From NCBI GenBank assembly GCA_013176395.1, contig JABMLP010000030.1:186001-250000 (forward strand): DNA of 64,000 nucleotides, read 5' to 3'. A program made the position numbers and the translations under genes. This stretch comes from Venturia oleaginea (lineage: Eukaryota > Ascomycota > Dothideomycetes > Venturiales > Venturiaceae). The notes under the pieces were generated by a model, which saw only the letters and a program-made list of their open reading frames with translations, was not told the DNA's origin and did no database searches. Positions 46,184-57,941 of the stretch are shown piece after piece; position 1 is the first letter of the stretch, and every line of letters begins with the position of its first letter.

Positions 46184-46645
46184 CTTATCTCGATTGTTTG
46201 GTGGGCTTGTGGGGAGTGTTTGTGGTTATGCGCTCGAATGATTGGACGTTCTTGTAGTCGATTGGTGGGACGTCGTTGCGGTGGGATATCGCAGCGAGTA
46301 TATACTTGGAGATCAGGAGGAGCCGGTCAGAGAAATGAATGGTTCTCGTTCGAGGGGTTCGTCGTGTCGGAAATTGTGTATGGGTGTTTCGAGGGCTGAG
46401 GTGTTCGGCGGCATAAGTGGGGCAGATCTCGCCAGAGCCCCTGTCTAGCAGGGTGTTCAGCCGAGAAGGATTGGAGATTAGGGGCTCACGGGGCTGTGCA
46501 TGGCATTCACGGGAGGCGTTCAAATCACCTGATTGCGTTTCATCACGTGGGAAGGCTGAGGAATTGACGAACTTGAAGCAGCCTAAGTTCATGCACTACT
46601 CATAACTTCTGTGCGAGTACTGGATGAATGCAATTCAACATCCCC
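46184..46645. other. intergenic
   Basis: The 462 bp between the small membrane protein's start and the carboxypeptidase stop. Nothing else is supportable. Confidence 0.4.
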
Positions 46646-48563
46646 CTAATCCCCAATCTTCACAGACCAATCCGCACCACCACCAAGACCCAGCCCAACT
46701 TCCATCCGCCCCAGCAAAACCTCCAACAACCTCAACCCAGCAGAAGGATTCCATTGCGGCACTTCATGTCCCGCCCCATCAACATCAACAAAAGTAACAC
46801 CCCTCTCACTAACCCACCGTCCCGTCTCCCCACTCGCCCCAGGAACAAGCGAGGCCTGAACATTTCCCCTAGCAACAGGCACAACCAATTTCTGCGTCGG
46901 CGGCTTCGAAAATCCCATGCCCCCTCTCCACGTAGTATTTTGCAGCGAAAAAAGGGTGCCGTTCGAGGGAATTAGCATATCCAAAGCACCACCAACAACC
47001 AGATTCCTCGGCGTTCGATCAAATACTTTTGGTATGGTGGTGAAGATACTCTTTGGTGCATTATCTCGTCCATCTTTGCCATCTTCGGTTACGAAATTTT
47101 TCCCTCCACATACTGAGAATTTTCGGAGTGGTGCGTTGATAGCCTTTTGGACATCGGTGCGGTTAAAGTACGTTGGTGGATCTGAGGGCTTCCAATCGTC
47201 CTCGGAAAGTGGGTCGTAGGGAGTAGGGCAGGTGTCGGTTATGTGATAGACGTTGAAGCAGGGATTGAGCAACTCTGCGGCCTTTTGTATCATTCCTCGG
47301 AAAGGTGAACTTGTTTCTTGGACATTTGGAGGGATGGGCATATGTTCTGTACGTGGAAAGGTGAAGTAGTCTTTGTAGAATTTGGTGTAACCTAGTACGT
47401 TGAGTCAGTTGATGATCGTAGCTATTGCTGAAACCCCAAGTGACGTACCCATATCATCTGCATATTTTTGAATCTTCGTGATGAAGCTGTCGTTGAGGCG
47501 CAAGAGTGGTTGCCAGTAAGTGGCATACGACAGCATGGGAACTAGGAGACTCGTCAAATTTTCCTAGTCCATCTTTTAGGGACCGTCTTACTCTCAACAA
47601 GAGGAACATCCTCATTGATGGCCGGATCGATTATCATCGTTCCTTGCACATTGTAGTAAGAGGTATCATTTTTATCAAGCATAGCTACCTCTTTGTTAGA
47701 CTCTCCACGTCTTGCACAAGGGGTTTGTCAACTCACCGCTTGAAATGTATGGGACATACATCTAGAAAATTAGCAAACCCATATCCTGCATGTCATATAT
47801 TAAAAGGCGCCATTTCCACTCACCCCGGCATAACTCTCTCCAGTTACATAAACCTTTCGTCCTTGCATCTGAAAAGTATCGATGAAGTTTTTCCAGAACC
47901 CCGCGAATTGCTCTGCAACTTCATACTCACCAAGAGCCGTTGCTTTCCCCTGCGAGAATCCAGACCCTGGACGGAACATGAGCAACAGAGCAGAAGTTCA
48001 GCGCGCCATCACGTACCAACAGGTTGATCGACATCTACCTTTCATTAGCAATGTCTCGTTACAAGGTGTCAAATATTACTAACAGATCATGTTCGTGACC
48101 CTGTTCCAACTCCACTGATTCCTCCTAGGACCTCGAGTGCCCGGTTGCCAAACAAAAGGACCATTTTCTTGTAGCAGGCCAACAAGAGAAGAACAGCCCG
48201 GTCCTCCATTGAGCCAAATGGTAATCTCGTCGGCAGCATTGCTACTGTTCGAAGGAAAGAACCAAAAGTAAAGTTCCTTTGTCTCGTTTTTATCCGAAGA
48301 CACTGGAAGCAATCCAGCGTAGGATTCGCCGATATCGAAGTTCACGTCGGGGATTGCGGTGCCGTTCACAGCAAATTCTACACGCATTGAGTAAGTAGGG
48401 CAGAAAGTTCGCCTGCTTTGAACATACTTGCAGAATTGGAGTTCAGGTAGGTAGAACGTGAGTAGCCATCCCACGGAGCCTGCCTACTTCGAACACTGCC
48501 CGACAACGAAGAGGCAAACACGGAGGTCGCTAGGCTAATAAGCAAGAAAGACGACGGGTGCAT
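46646..48563 (-). CDS. secreted serine carboxypeptidase (S10)
   Basis: Eight exons: 48563-48428, 48377-48084, 48034-48017, 47966-47824, 47761-47737, 47684-47592, 47541-47449 and 47391-46646. They join in phase to 515 aa; an upstream in-frame ATG at 48590 would add nine residues. The N-terminus from [19 protein letters not shown] is a signal peptide. Family motifs are in order: [33 protein letters not shown], the catalytic serine in VTGESYAG, the catalytic aspartate in [14 protein letters not shown] and the catalytic histidine in [12 protein letters not shown]. Several N-glycosylation sites are present. Exon 3 is only 18 nt, but it is required to build YVDQPVG. It should cleave C-terminal residues from peptides at acidic pH outside the cell or in the vacuole. 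Confidence 0.93.
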
Positions 48564-48931
48564 ATTTCCACTTGATTCTGTTCGAGCCAACGTGTGAAAT
48601 CCGTCTATCGTATGTTTTTGATTCGGAGTTTGCGAAATTTGAATTAAGGAAAAATTAAACTATAATTCATCATATAGGTAGACGCGATGAGCTAGCGCAA
48701 GTTTAATTGGCAGACGAAATGTCCAGTAAAATTATGAGTTAACGAAAGACAAGGGGAGTGGAACTGAATCAAGAAGACAGATTCGGCAATGTGAGTACGA
48801 CTCTGAACAGGCAGGAAAAGTGGTTGTAGCGGCATTGTATGTACTTGTATGGCATATTTACGCCAATGCTGACAGCGGAGGTGGACACCCGTTCGACGAC
48901 TCTTATGTTGCCCAACATCGGCATTGGCATA
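48564..48931. other. intergenic
   Basis: Promoter side of the carboxypeptidase gene, up to element D. Nothing else seen. Confidence 0.4.
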
Positions 48932-50038
48932 ACGTACTTCACAAGCGAGTGGGCCACCTCACAAACGTAAACCGCCTTCGTAACAACGTCGCGTAATGCC
49001 TCAACAACACGAAAAGCAGAAGATCTATAAAGAAGGAGATATATTCCTTGCTATCTCAGATATCAATTCAAAGCAAATCCAAAGCGAAAGACGCGCTGCA
49101 GTAATATATAGCGTACCTCGAACAACAGTACAACGCCGACGCGCCGGACAGCGCCCTCGACGCGAATGCAAGCCGAACTCGAAGCGATTGACAAAGCTAG
49201 AAGAGGAGGTGGTTATAAAGCGTATTCTTAACGAAAGCTTACGCGGCCTACCGCCGTCGAAGGCCTACGTACAAGATATGGCTAATAAACTACTAAGAGA
49301 GCGGGGTGGGAAGCCTGTTGGCAAGAATTGGGTTAACAACTTGGTAAAGCGTACGCCAGAGCTTACCACCTGATGGAGCCGTCCATACGATCGCCAGCGA
49401 GCTGCCTGTGAAGACCCGGTGGTTATTATACCCTGGTTCACACTTGTTCAGAGGATAAAGGCAGAGTACGGTATCATAGACGAGGATACCTTCAATTTTG
49501 ATGAATCTGGCTTCTTAATAGGCAAGATATCGTCTCAGCTAGTCGTTACAGGCCCAGGATCGTCTGCAAGTTCTATTGATGAGCAGGTCAGGCAGTTGAG
49601 TAAAGGCGCGCAGCAGATAGCACATGAAATGGTGTTGATGCGCGAAGAAACAGCGCGCCTTCGAGACGCAATTGAGGCAGTTACAAAGCGTAAGAGTCGC
49701 AAAAGGAGATATATACGGACTGAGCAGACCTTGACAGCTGGTGAAGTAAGTGACTTAGTTACTATAAGGGAGGGTGGTAATCGTAACGATGGTGAGAAGC
49801 CTGCGAAGAGGGTACGTGGAGAGAGGCACTGCGGCCGTTGCGGCGAGACTGGGCATAACTCCCGCACTTGTGAGGTAGAAATAGAGGATATAGATAATAG
49901 CGAAGCTTCTAAATAATGTTATTCTATTCTATTTAATACTATAAATTGTTGTAGGGTTGCGTAGTATTTTTACGAAGGCGGTTTACGTTTGTGAGGTGGC
50001 CCACTCGCTTGGGTGGCCCACTCGCTTGTGAAGTACGT
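48932..50038 (+). mobile_element. 1.1-kb deleted pogo-type element D
   Basis: TA duplications at 48930-48931 and 50039-50040; ends start ACGTACTTCACAAGCG. The right inverted repeat has two 17-bp units (CAAGCGAGTGGGCCACC) and the left has exactly one. Beyond them both ends share TCACAAACGTAAACCGCC. The encoded transposase lacks the catalytic core. Confidence 0.92.
48996..49916 (+). pseudogene. internally deleted transposase of element D
   Basis: A single frame of 307 codons with one TGA at 49371-49373. It has an N-terminal helix-turn-helix (RAAVIYSVPRTTVQRRRAG), a second HTH with GKPVGKNWVNNLVKRTPEL, then the start of the core (IDEDTFNFDESGF, first Asp). After GKISSQLVVTGPG the sequence jumps to the C-terminal coiled coil, KRKSRKRRYIRTEQTLTAG and a zinc knuckle CGRCGETGHNSRTC. 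The second and third catalytic aspartates are missing. Confidence 0.88.
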
Positions 50039-51156
50039 TAACAGCTTTAGGAAAATAGTGCTTGCTTAGCGTCGCCGTCGTGCTTGTTTGAACTCATTTC
50101 GTCCGCGATGCACGGAAAATTCCGCATCTAACAAGAGCGCCTCAGTGGTACTTGTGAGATGACTGCACGCTGCCCATTGAGGACAAGCAAAAGCGGGTAG
50201 CCTCCGAAGACTATAGTGCTTGCAGAAAAGACGTTGACACTTGGCGTGTTCATCAATAAGAGGTTTTACCCTAGGTATTTCTCGTACCCTCCAACTAAAT
50301 AAAATCCAGATTTTGATGTTCCTTATACCCCTGCGAAAGGGTCGGAGAGAATTGATTGAATTCTTGCCAAGTGTTTAACGTCTTTTCTGCAAGCACAATA
50401 AGCGTTTACCTTTTCAATACCCTACCTCCACAAACTCCTCATTCCACAGCGATGATACACAAACATCACATACCGCCTCTAGAAAAAGATACACATAAAG
50501 ATCGAGCTTCTCGTAGGCCTAGATCGTATCTGCGCATGCGTAGAATACCGTCCCGTAAGACCGTGCGCAGCGAGGAACATTAAAAGTTGACTTTATACCT
50601 ACCTATAGGTGAGAGTCCGTGGAATTCTCAGGCGGTATATGAGCTACACCTTTGATCCTTGGCAGTTTCTCGCGCGAAGTTATTCTCGTAGCGGCAATAG
50701 AATAAAGCCTCTTCGTTAAATTCGTACATGTAGATTTGATCCATATTCGCGCGTCAAGGTACTGAAAATCCGCAGCCGGTCTACATTCTACCGGTTTCGT
50801 AGAAGGCTTTCCATTTTATTTTCATGCCACGTATCCACGTCTTTCTCGCCGCGGCGATAATTTGACCATCCCACCCGAAGGAGAGATTCGAAGTTCCAAC
50901 AAGACTCGATGATATCAAACCTGCGACTTGTTGTGCAATTGACTCACCACTACAACAACCTACAGCAATAGGCACTTTCACAAGGCACATACATCTTAGG
51001 GATTAGGAAAGGGAAAGAAAAAACACAATCCACCCACCCCTCAACACCTCTCCATCGCAATCATATTTACCAAAAATTCAATTCATCGCTGCGTCTAATC
51101 GTAGTAATATGGTACACACCATCCATTCCCCCTCAAAATCCATCCATGCATCCCAA
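50039..51156. other. intergenic
   Basis: About 1.1 kb downstream of the Zn2Cys6 gene and right of element D. No supportable ORF or RNA. Confidence 0.45.
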
Positions 51157-53591
51157 TCATCTCGCCTCAACAATCGGCATCCTAACCCCAACCCCGACCA
51201 TGTTCGTTTCGCAACTTCCCGCAACTTCCTGCGAAGCCCCAAGGTTGGCCCCAGGATCGACGTAGTCAAACGACGGACCCGAAGTCAGAACATGCTTCTG
51301 TGCCATATTCAGCACTTGATCCTCGCTAAGACCGAATGTAGAGCCGATGTGGTAGAGGCGGTATAGCAACCACTTCTTCTGTAATTCAGGGACGGTGGGG
51401 ATCTTCTTCGTTACGAAGAGGGGCCAGACTGAGAAGTAGGCACCGGTTGCTCTTGCGGCTGAGAAGTTGTGTTAGCTTTCTCACTTGTGATGGTGGAAGG
51501 ATAAGATTGAGGATTTGTGGATTGGAAGACTTACCGGTATGTGCGACACCGTCTTTTCTAGACTTTATATCATATCCTAGGAGATATGGAATAGCAGACG
51601 AAAATTCGTCGACCATTTCCTGTGTGATGTGTACGGCTTGTTGCGATATCCGCTCTATCTGCTCCGTTCTTGCGTGTGAAGGTAGGGCTGCCACACAACC
51701 CAGTATCACAGCTTGACAGAATATTCTGCTAACCCGATAATCGTTCCAGACATTGGCCATGGAGAGATCACCATAAATGTGGACGGGGCCAGGCCAAAAC
51801 TCGGCCTTTTGGAGGACTTCCTTGTCATCGGACAGTTCACCCGTGAAGATGAATTTCGTGGATGGATTCCAGAAATCTGGCAGTGTGGTTGCCCAATGCT
51901 CGAGTTCTGAATCGATGTCTTTGGCTGTTCGAATGAGAGTCATCATATCGATGACTGTCGATGAGGTCTTGTCTCTCGAGAGCAGATCCTGAGCGTAGTA
52001 TTTGATATTCGGTAGATTCAAGCATATCAGGGTCAAGCGGTTGGCGGCATTGACTCCCAAATCTGCATCGCATTTCCATCCATTCGCGCTGGGGAATTCC
52101 TCTACTGTTCGCCCTTGCTGGATACTAGCCGTGAGCTTGGTATTGTCAGTACGAGGTTGTCGAACATGAGGTAATAAACGAATGCGAACGTACCATGGAA
52201 GCCCTCACGGCCCTAAACAGATGCAACGACGTTGGATTTTTCAGTTGCTCTTCGCCGCGTAACTTGACCAAGGTTACAGCTCCATTTATATGTCGTGTCC
52301 AGACTGTCCTGGATTCGTCCGTCGATGTGATGGCCTCGTATAATGAGAAAAGCATGATAGACATCAGGAGCTCATCCGATTTTGCTGCTTGGGGATCCTT
52401 GATGGCCAATCCTACCTCTCGCAGAGCGTTGCCGTATATCTTTCGAGCTTCGACTCGTAGAAGAGGGGATTTACGACCGTTGCTGAGCGATGCGAGGGCC
52501 AACGCCTGTGTGGCTTGGTGAAGTATTGAATCCGCTTTGGCGTTTACGTACATGGGTCCTAAAACCTCGACGTAGCCTCTCATACTATCTTTTGATCTTG
52601 GCATCTGGACGAGATTCTTGAAGAAGAAACCCACTGCGTAGTTTCTTCTTTGACCAGCTGAGTCGAGACTTCGAGGCAAGGGGTAATTGGGACTGAACAG
52701 CTTGAGTTGGTTCATGGTAGTACGGTCATCATCTTGCTCTTCAACAGCAGGAGAGAAGGATTGATGATGTACAGAACTCACTTCATCTGGGTCGTAGATT
52801 CGAGGTTCAATGGGATTCGTCCAGTGAAAGTTTAGCCCCGTTGATTGTTGTGGCGGTGTGTATTGAACTGGAGGACTTTGTCGACTCGATTGAGGTCGAC
52901 TCGACGAAGAGTGAGACTCTTCGAGCCATTCGAGCTTTTCGCTCCGCGGACTCTCACCAACGGGACTGTCTTCCCATACCAGTGATGGTTGTTGTGGTGA
53001 AGGGGTTGGTTTCCTACACATGCAATTAGTCCAACATGGTTTGATAGTCATGACATCGAAGACGTTCAAGCCAACTGTATCGTCGTGTTACACCCAGCTG
53101 AGGGGCTGCCAGGAGCGGGAAGGCTCCAGGAGCTCTCGACAGCTAGTGAACTGATCATCAACGCCACAACAGCTAACATATGATCGTTCGGGAAAGGAGA
53201 ACGTACCTAGTGGCAGCTGTCTTTGAGCTCTTGGAAGAAGCATTGGAGAAAGCTCTTTGGGCCCGCCTTTTGACGGCGGCGGTTTCATTGCGAAAGATAA
53301 GGTCGAATTCATCGGGGTACCCGGGACATACTCGACTGGATTTACGGCACTGAGTACATGTGGGGCGTACTTCATCACACTGATGTACGATGAGTCGATG
53401 TTGTATGGGGCGTGAGTTTTTGGGAACAGTTGCGAAAGGTTGGGTAAAGGGAAAGAAATCCGGCACATACCTTGATACGGCGGGTCTTGCAGTTCTGACA
53501 TCCCCTGCTTGGTTTGCCCTGTGGGATGTCAGCCAGATACACAGAATGTTTAATACTGTTCCCTTGCAGAGGTACTTACACAGTATACCAT
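51157..53591 (-). CDS. Zn2Cys6 fungal transcription factor
   Basis: Six exons: 53591-53580, 53518-53471, 53379-53207, 53013-52194, 52135-51535 and 51458-51157. They join in phase to 651 aa. The zinc cluster is split across exons 2 and 3: GCQNCKTRRIK, then CDEVRPTCTQCRKSSRVCPG, giving six cysteines in the expected spacing directly at the N-terminus. A Pro/Ser/Gln-rich linker (about 85-190) follows. The middle has helices typical of fungal-specific transcription factor domains (VGFFFKNLV, ILHQATQALALASL, LLMSIMLFSLYEAI). It is nuclear, binding CGG-type sites by family rule; the target genes are unknown. The first coding exon is only 12 nt and intron 3 (193 bp) is the longest of the gene. Confidence 0.88.
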
Positions 53592-54898
53592 TTTGATCGA
53601 ATAGAATTCCTAGTCTGCGAACGGATGGAAAGTGATTATTGAAAGACTTTTGAATCCAAGAATTGCAATTCTTGCGGAGGCCGCTTTGTAAGAAGTCAGT
53701 GTCGCTGCTGTCGGGTAGGGCCGTTCATAAGTCTGAAACTTGGCTTGAGACGTCTAATCAGACGCTGCAGATGGATCAAAACCTCGCGTCCCGCAGTGAG
53801 TGAACTCATTCTCTCACCCGTTCACAAACAGATTTGCACCACGTCAAATCTTCAACACGACTGTCTTCACGCAAGTCCGGTTGCGGGATGGTGTGGTAGG
53901 CAGAGGAAGTCTAATCCGATGTGCTAGGTGCCGTAGCCTGCAGCGGGTGGCTGTGCAAGCCATCGAGTGTCGTACATAAGGCTGCACCAAACGCTTGTCG
54001 TTGTGGAGAGGCGATACATGTGTTCCCACACAAGACAGGGCAGTCTCGCAAAAGCTCCCCCTTCGAGTTTGGCGCAGCTACGAAACCCACAGCTGATCTG
54101 CGTGAAGGACGAATCGGGGAAAGTTGTCTATGCTTTACGGCAGGGTCTGCTGTGCGTGCACCTGGCACGCCTGGGAATAGCTTGGGGCTTCGGCGGATAT
54201 ACATAGTAGGTACGGATATACAGTGCCTTGTTTCGACATCCACCGTTCTCGAAGCTCAGGTCGTTCTTCATGGAGTGGCCTTGTCCCACCGCTTGTCGTT
54301 GCGATTTGCAGTCTGGGAAAATCAGACGAGCTTCTCAAATTCTTCTCTCCCGTTTGGACGCATTTGAGTTCCATGTCTAGGTCGGCCGAGTCTCAACTAC
54401 CGAACGGGGCGACACGCAAAAAACACTGTCTGCACAGCCGACTGGCAATCGTTTCATACTGCCAGCTTGCTCTTCGTTGACAGCGCAGGCGGGTTCCATA
54501 GGTGAGAAGGTTGTTGTTGGGAAGAGAACGGCATTTGCCAGTTATTCATCACGAAGTGGTGGTGGAGAAGAGTTCCCCTGCCAAGTAAGCAGCCGCTAAC
54601 CCAAATTATGGGAACATTACGACCACGTCTTACAAAGCGCAAATTGTGCTCCAATCGGTCTAGCTGAAAGATGGAGTGCATACACAAACGGCTTAGTGAA
54701 GGTGCGAAAAGACTACTCCAATCGGTGAGGTGGAGCTGCTGATGCCTCTTCGCTACCTACAACAGCTCCCAGCAATGGTTAGTGAATTGAGGTTTCTGTA
54801 GGCTAAAGGCAGATTGATATCCTTTTCTTTCAAATCCATTATTATCAGTTTTCGACTCATATCTCATCCATCAAGTTCTCGTACTGACTCTTTACTTC
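53592..54898. other. intergenic
   Basis: About 1.3 kb. Several long frames overlap on both strands (53911-54374), with no conserved motif or coding asymmetry. They were judged non-coding. Confidence 0.45.
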
Positions 54899-55060
54899 AT
54901 GTTGACTGCTTTCGATTCCAACTCGGCGACGTTCAACAACCAGCAACCGAACCTTTTCGCCCAGCCGTTTTTGCAGGTTGTCATGGAATTTATCGCGTTT
55001 GCTATATTCATTGCTAGTGGCTTGGCGAGCCTATCTATCGCAGCCAGAGAGAAGACATGA
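54899..55060 (+). CDS. possible 53-aa membrane micro-protein
   Basis: A short frame from ATG 54899 to TGA 55058-55060. The first 25 residues are polar, with an Asn/Gln-rich stretch (NSATFNNQQPN), then one hydrophobic segment (FIAFAIFIASGLASLSIA) and a charged end (AREKT). The leader is pyrimidine-rich. There is no homology that I recognise, and chance cannot be excluded for so short a frame. Confidence 0.3.
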   Translation: MLTAFDSNSATFNNQQPNLFAQPFLQVVMEFIAFAIFIASGLASLSIAAREKT

Positions 55061-57264
55061 AGCGAATCTATGAAAGCCAGGGAGAGAAATCCAACTCAAG
55101 ACATCGAATACAAGGTTGTCCCATTACAGCACTAGTTTAAAAAGCGGTATTAATTTCAATTCGTCATCCTCGCCTTAGGTAGTCCCTTCCTCCAAAAGCA
55201 TATTATCACTCACATATACCTCCCCTCCCAAATTATCCATCCCAGTCCCATCCCCATTCCCATCCCCATTCACGTCCACCGTTCCTAAGTACACCGACGA
55301 TCCCAAGGCGCAAAGTTCGACTTCCTCACTCAGCCTTACTCAAATGAAATCACGCCACCTCTTGTAACGTAGTACGGTATTAATGGGCTCGGACAAGCTC
55401 GGTACATGACCGCAATCTATTTCTAATCTAAATTAGGATGCGCGCAATATCCTTCCATTACTACCGATCCGAAGATTCCGAGATGACGGCACAGCATAAT
55501 TTTAGCAGTGCCGGCGCATAATTTTACTGTGTATTGCATTTGCACGTCCTTTTTTCTATTTGTACTCCGCACAATCTTATAATAATAACGAAGCTATCAC
55601 CACTACCTCCGTCATTACGTATTCAACGATCAGCTTAGGATGGGTTTATTTTTGTGGCAAGACGTCGGGAGGAAGGTATAGCGGTGGGGAGGTTACAACT
55701 ACGGGGTAAAAATAAACTACTGAACGGGAAGTTCAAATCACGCCATTTTTCGGCGTTGCGTCGTTGATGCGAAATCGTGTTTCCTGGGTATTTGGGAGGG
55801 ATGGATGGTACCGTATTCATAGTACTTGAGGTATTCGCTTGTGCCTCGTACTTAAACGGGCTCTAATACTCCTCGTACATGGGGTAACGTTCTAATCGTA
55901 TACCTCGCTCTAAAATCACGTTATCCAAATCCCAAATCTCAATATACGATCTACAGTATTCACTTGCCAAAGTTGTAGTTAAGGTAGGGATGTTTTTGCT
56001 TACAAATTTTGTCCAAGCGTAAGATAGTCACGTTTTTTGCTTGCAAACTTGATCAATGCAACTCCTACCTCAACTATTACTTTGCAAGTCAATACGGTAT
56101 CCTTCTACTTAGGAGAGCTTCATATTCATAGAAATCTTAGCTTGGGAAAGATTTTTTTTTTAAAGGAAGAGTAACTTATCTTATGAATACGGTAGCCTTT
56201 TCTTCTCTTGACGAGAAATCTCTAATCAAAATCATAAAGTTAAGATTACGAAGTTCGTTTATGTACGAGGTAACAGCCGCTAGCGAATACTATAAGTAAA
56301 TACGGTATATTATGGGCGGTTAACCTGGGCTATCCAACGAGAGACCATGTTCTCCTTACATAGTATAGTGTCGCTAGATCTCTCCTAATTAGGGATAGGA
56401 ATGGGAAGTCCTACGGGGTATGCTGTTTTTGGAAGATATGGGATTGAGATAGGATGATAAATAATATAGAGCTCGGAGCCGGAGTTGAAGTATTGAGGTA
56501 GCTTATAAGAGTGGTAAGAACAATAGACCACACCAATACAAACTATTAAGCCAACCTAGGACGTGATCGTGGAATCGTGTTCTAAATCATTTGCACGATG
56601 CATGATTTCTTTGTCGAATGCGTTGAAGTCTGTTGTTTGAAATTTTGGGTATACCTACATATCCTACGGCACTCCATCATTTTGCTCTCGATAACCTGGA
56701 ATTTCAAAACCATCTAAAAGACTTTCTTTCGCGTGAACAGTAGATTCGATACATGTACAGCTCCGACTAAATAACCGATGCCTTAACCCGTATCCCCGAC
56801 CTTAGATCAGGCCACCACCGCAAAGCCTCCACATCAACAAAAGCTTCGAACAAGATTGAAACAGCCGTATCAACCCCATCGTCAAACCCCATCACCCAAC
56901 CCCCTTTTCCCAACAACCCTCACGCCAACGACCCAAAGCATCTACTCCGCCCTCAAACCCCGCCAATCCAAGCTCTTCACGATAAACCCCTTCACAATCA
57001 CCCTCCCCTCAAATCCCCATCAAGCACAAATCCTCACCTTTAACCACCTACACACCCCGCACCAAAATCCATCTCTACCAATCTCGCATACTGCGAAATG
57101 AACAAATCAAGAATGACCGAAAACCAATCTATGCAACAGCACTAATATTCACGATTTCCGTCAGACAAGTTGCACCTACATGCGTGACCAAAGGAAGGAA
57201 CAGGATTGTAATAACAAAAGATAGATGAGAATTGAGGATATCTATCCTATATATATCCAGTATA
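55061..57264. other. gene-free, AT-rich tract
   Basis: About 2.2 kb with frequent stops in all frames. The words TACGGTAT and AATACGGTA recur many times. A proline-rich frame at 56856-57101 is judged non-coding. It looks like degenerate, possibly heterochromatic, repeat DNA. Confidence 0.5.
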
Positions 57265-57619
57265 ACGTATTCAATCACCCAACCCGTCAGATCACCCAAG
57301 CGGTCCAAATTTGCCAAGACCCCAACTACTCTTCTTATTCTACTATGTCTCAACAACGTAATGAGTTACTACTCCAACACGAAGGGAGAATTCCGCTTGC
57401 AATCCAAGCTTTGAATACCGACCAACTCAACGGCGCTGTGGGAACTGCGGCGCAACTGGGCATAATGCTCGAACTTGTAAAAAAGATATCGAGATATCTT
57501 CTGAATCAGATAGCAGCACGACGGACTTAGAATCTATTGTCAATAGCGATGAAATTGAAGAGTCCTAATATAAGATGGTCGTGCCAAGAAATTTTGACCG
57601 GTTGGGTGATCGAATACGT
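57265..57619 (+). mobile_element. 355-bp MITE-like element E derived from the E1/C transposon
   Basis: TA at 57263-57264 and 57620-57621; ends start ACGTATTC. The left inverted repeat has two 17-bp units (ATCACCCAACCCGTCAG, then ATCACCCAAGCGGTCCA), the right one unit. Inside, about 100 bp match the transposase start (ATGTCTCAACAACG...). They are fused to about 150 bp nearly identical to the 3' end of the E1 transposase, including the zinc-knuckle codons, now out of frame. Everything between is deleted. Confidence 0.92.
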
Positions 57620-57941
57620 TATCTAAAAGAAGGGGGTAAGGGTCATAAATCATGAATACAAAAACAAAACCAACAGCCGAAAAAATCCAAACGAAGAATC
57701 CAGAGAGAAACACAAGTAGACGCCGGGGTCTTTCATCGTTCCATCTCCTTACCTCGCATACAACCAATGCCCACTTCCCACCAGCCAGCCAAGCCACCCC
57801 ATCCATTCACTCGTAATTACAACCTTAACCAAAACAAGACCCGAATCCTCGGGCAAAGAAAAGGAAGCAGGAGCGATGAAGAAGAAAATAAGGGTCCATA
57901 CATACATAAAAATCATAACTATCCACAAAAAAGAAAGCAAA
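57620..57941. other. intergenic, 3' flank of the coiled-coil gene
   Basis: 320 bp between element E and the stop of the next gene. No gene seen. Confidence 0.4.

Noticed and set aside
53911..54374. Overlapping long frames on both strands (148-codon plus and 110-codon minus)
   Set aside because: Open on both strands with no conserved motif, typical of chance in a GC-balanced stretch.
56856..57101. Proline/threonine-rich 81-codon ORF
   Set aside because: Low-complexity C/A-rich DNA, no homology or coding asymmetry.
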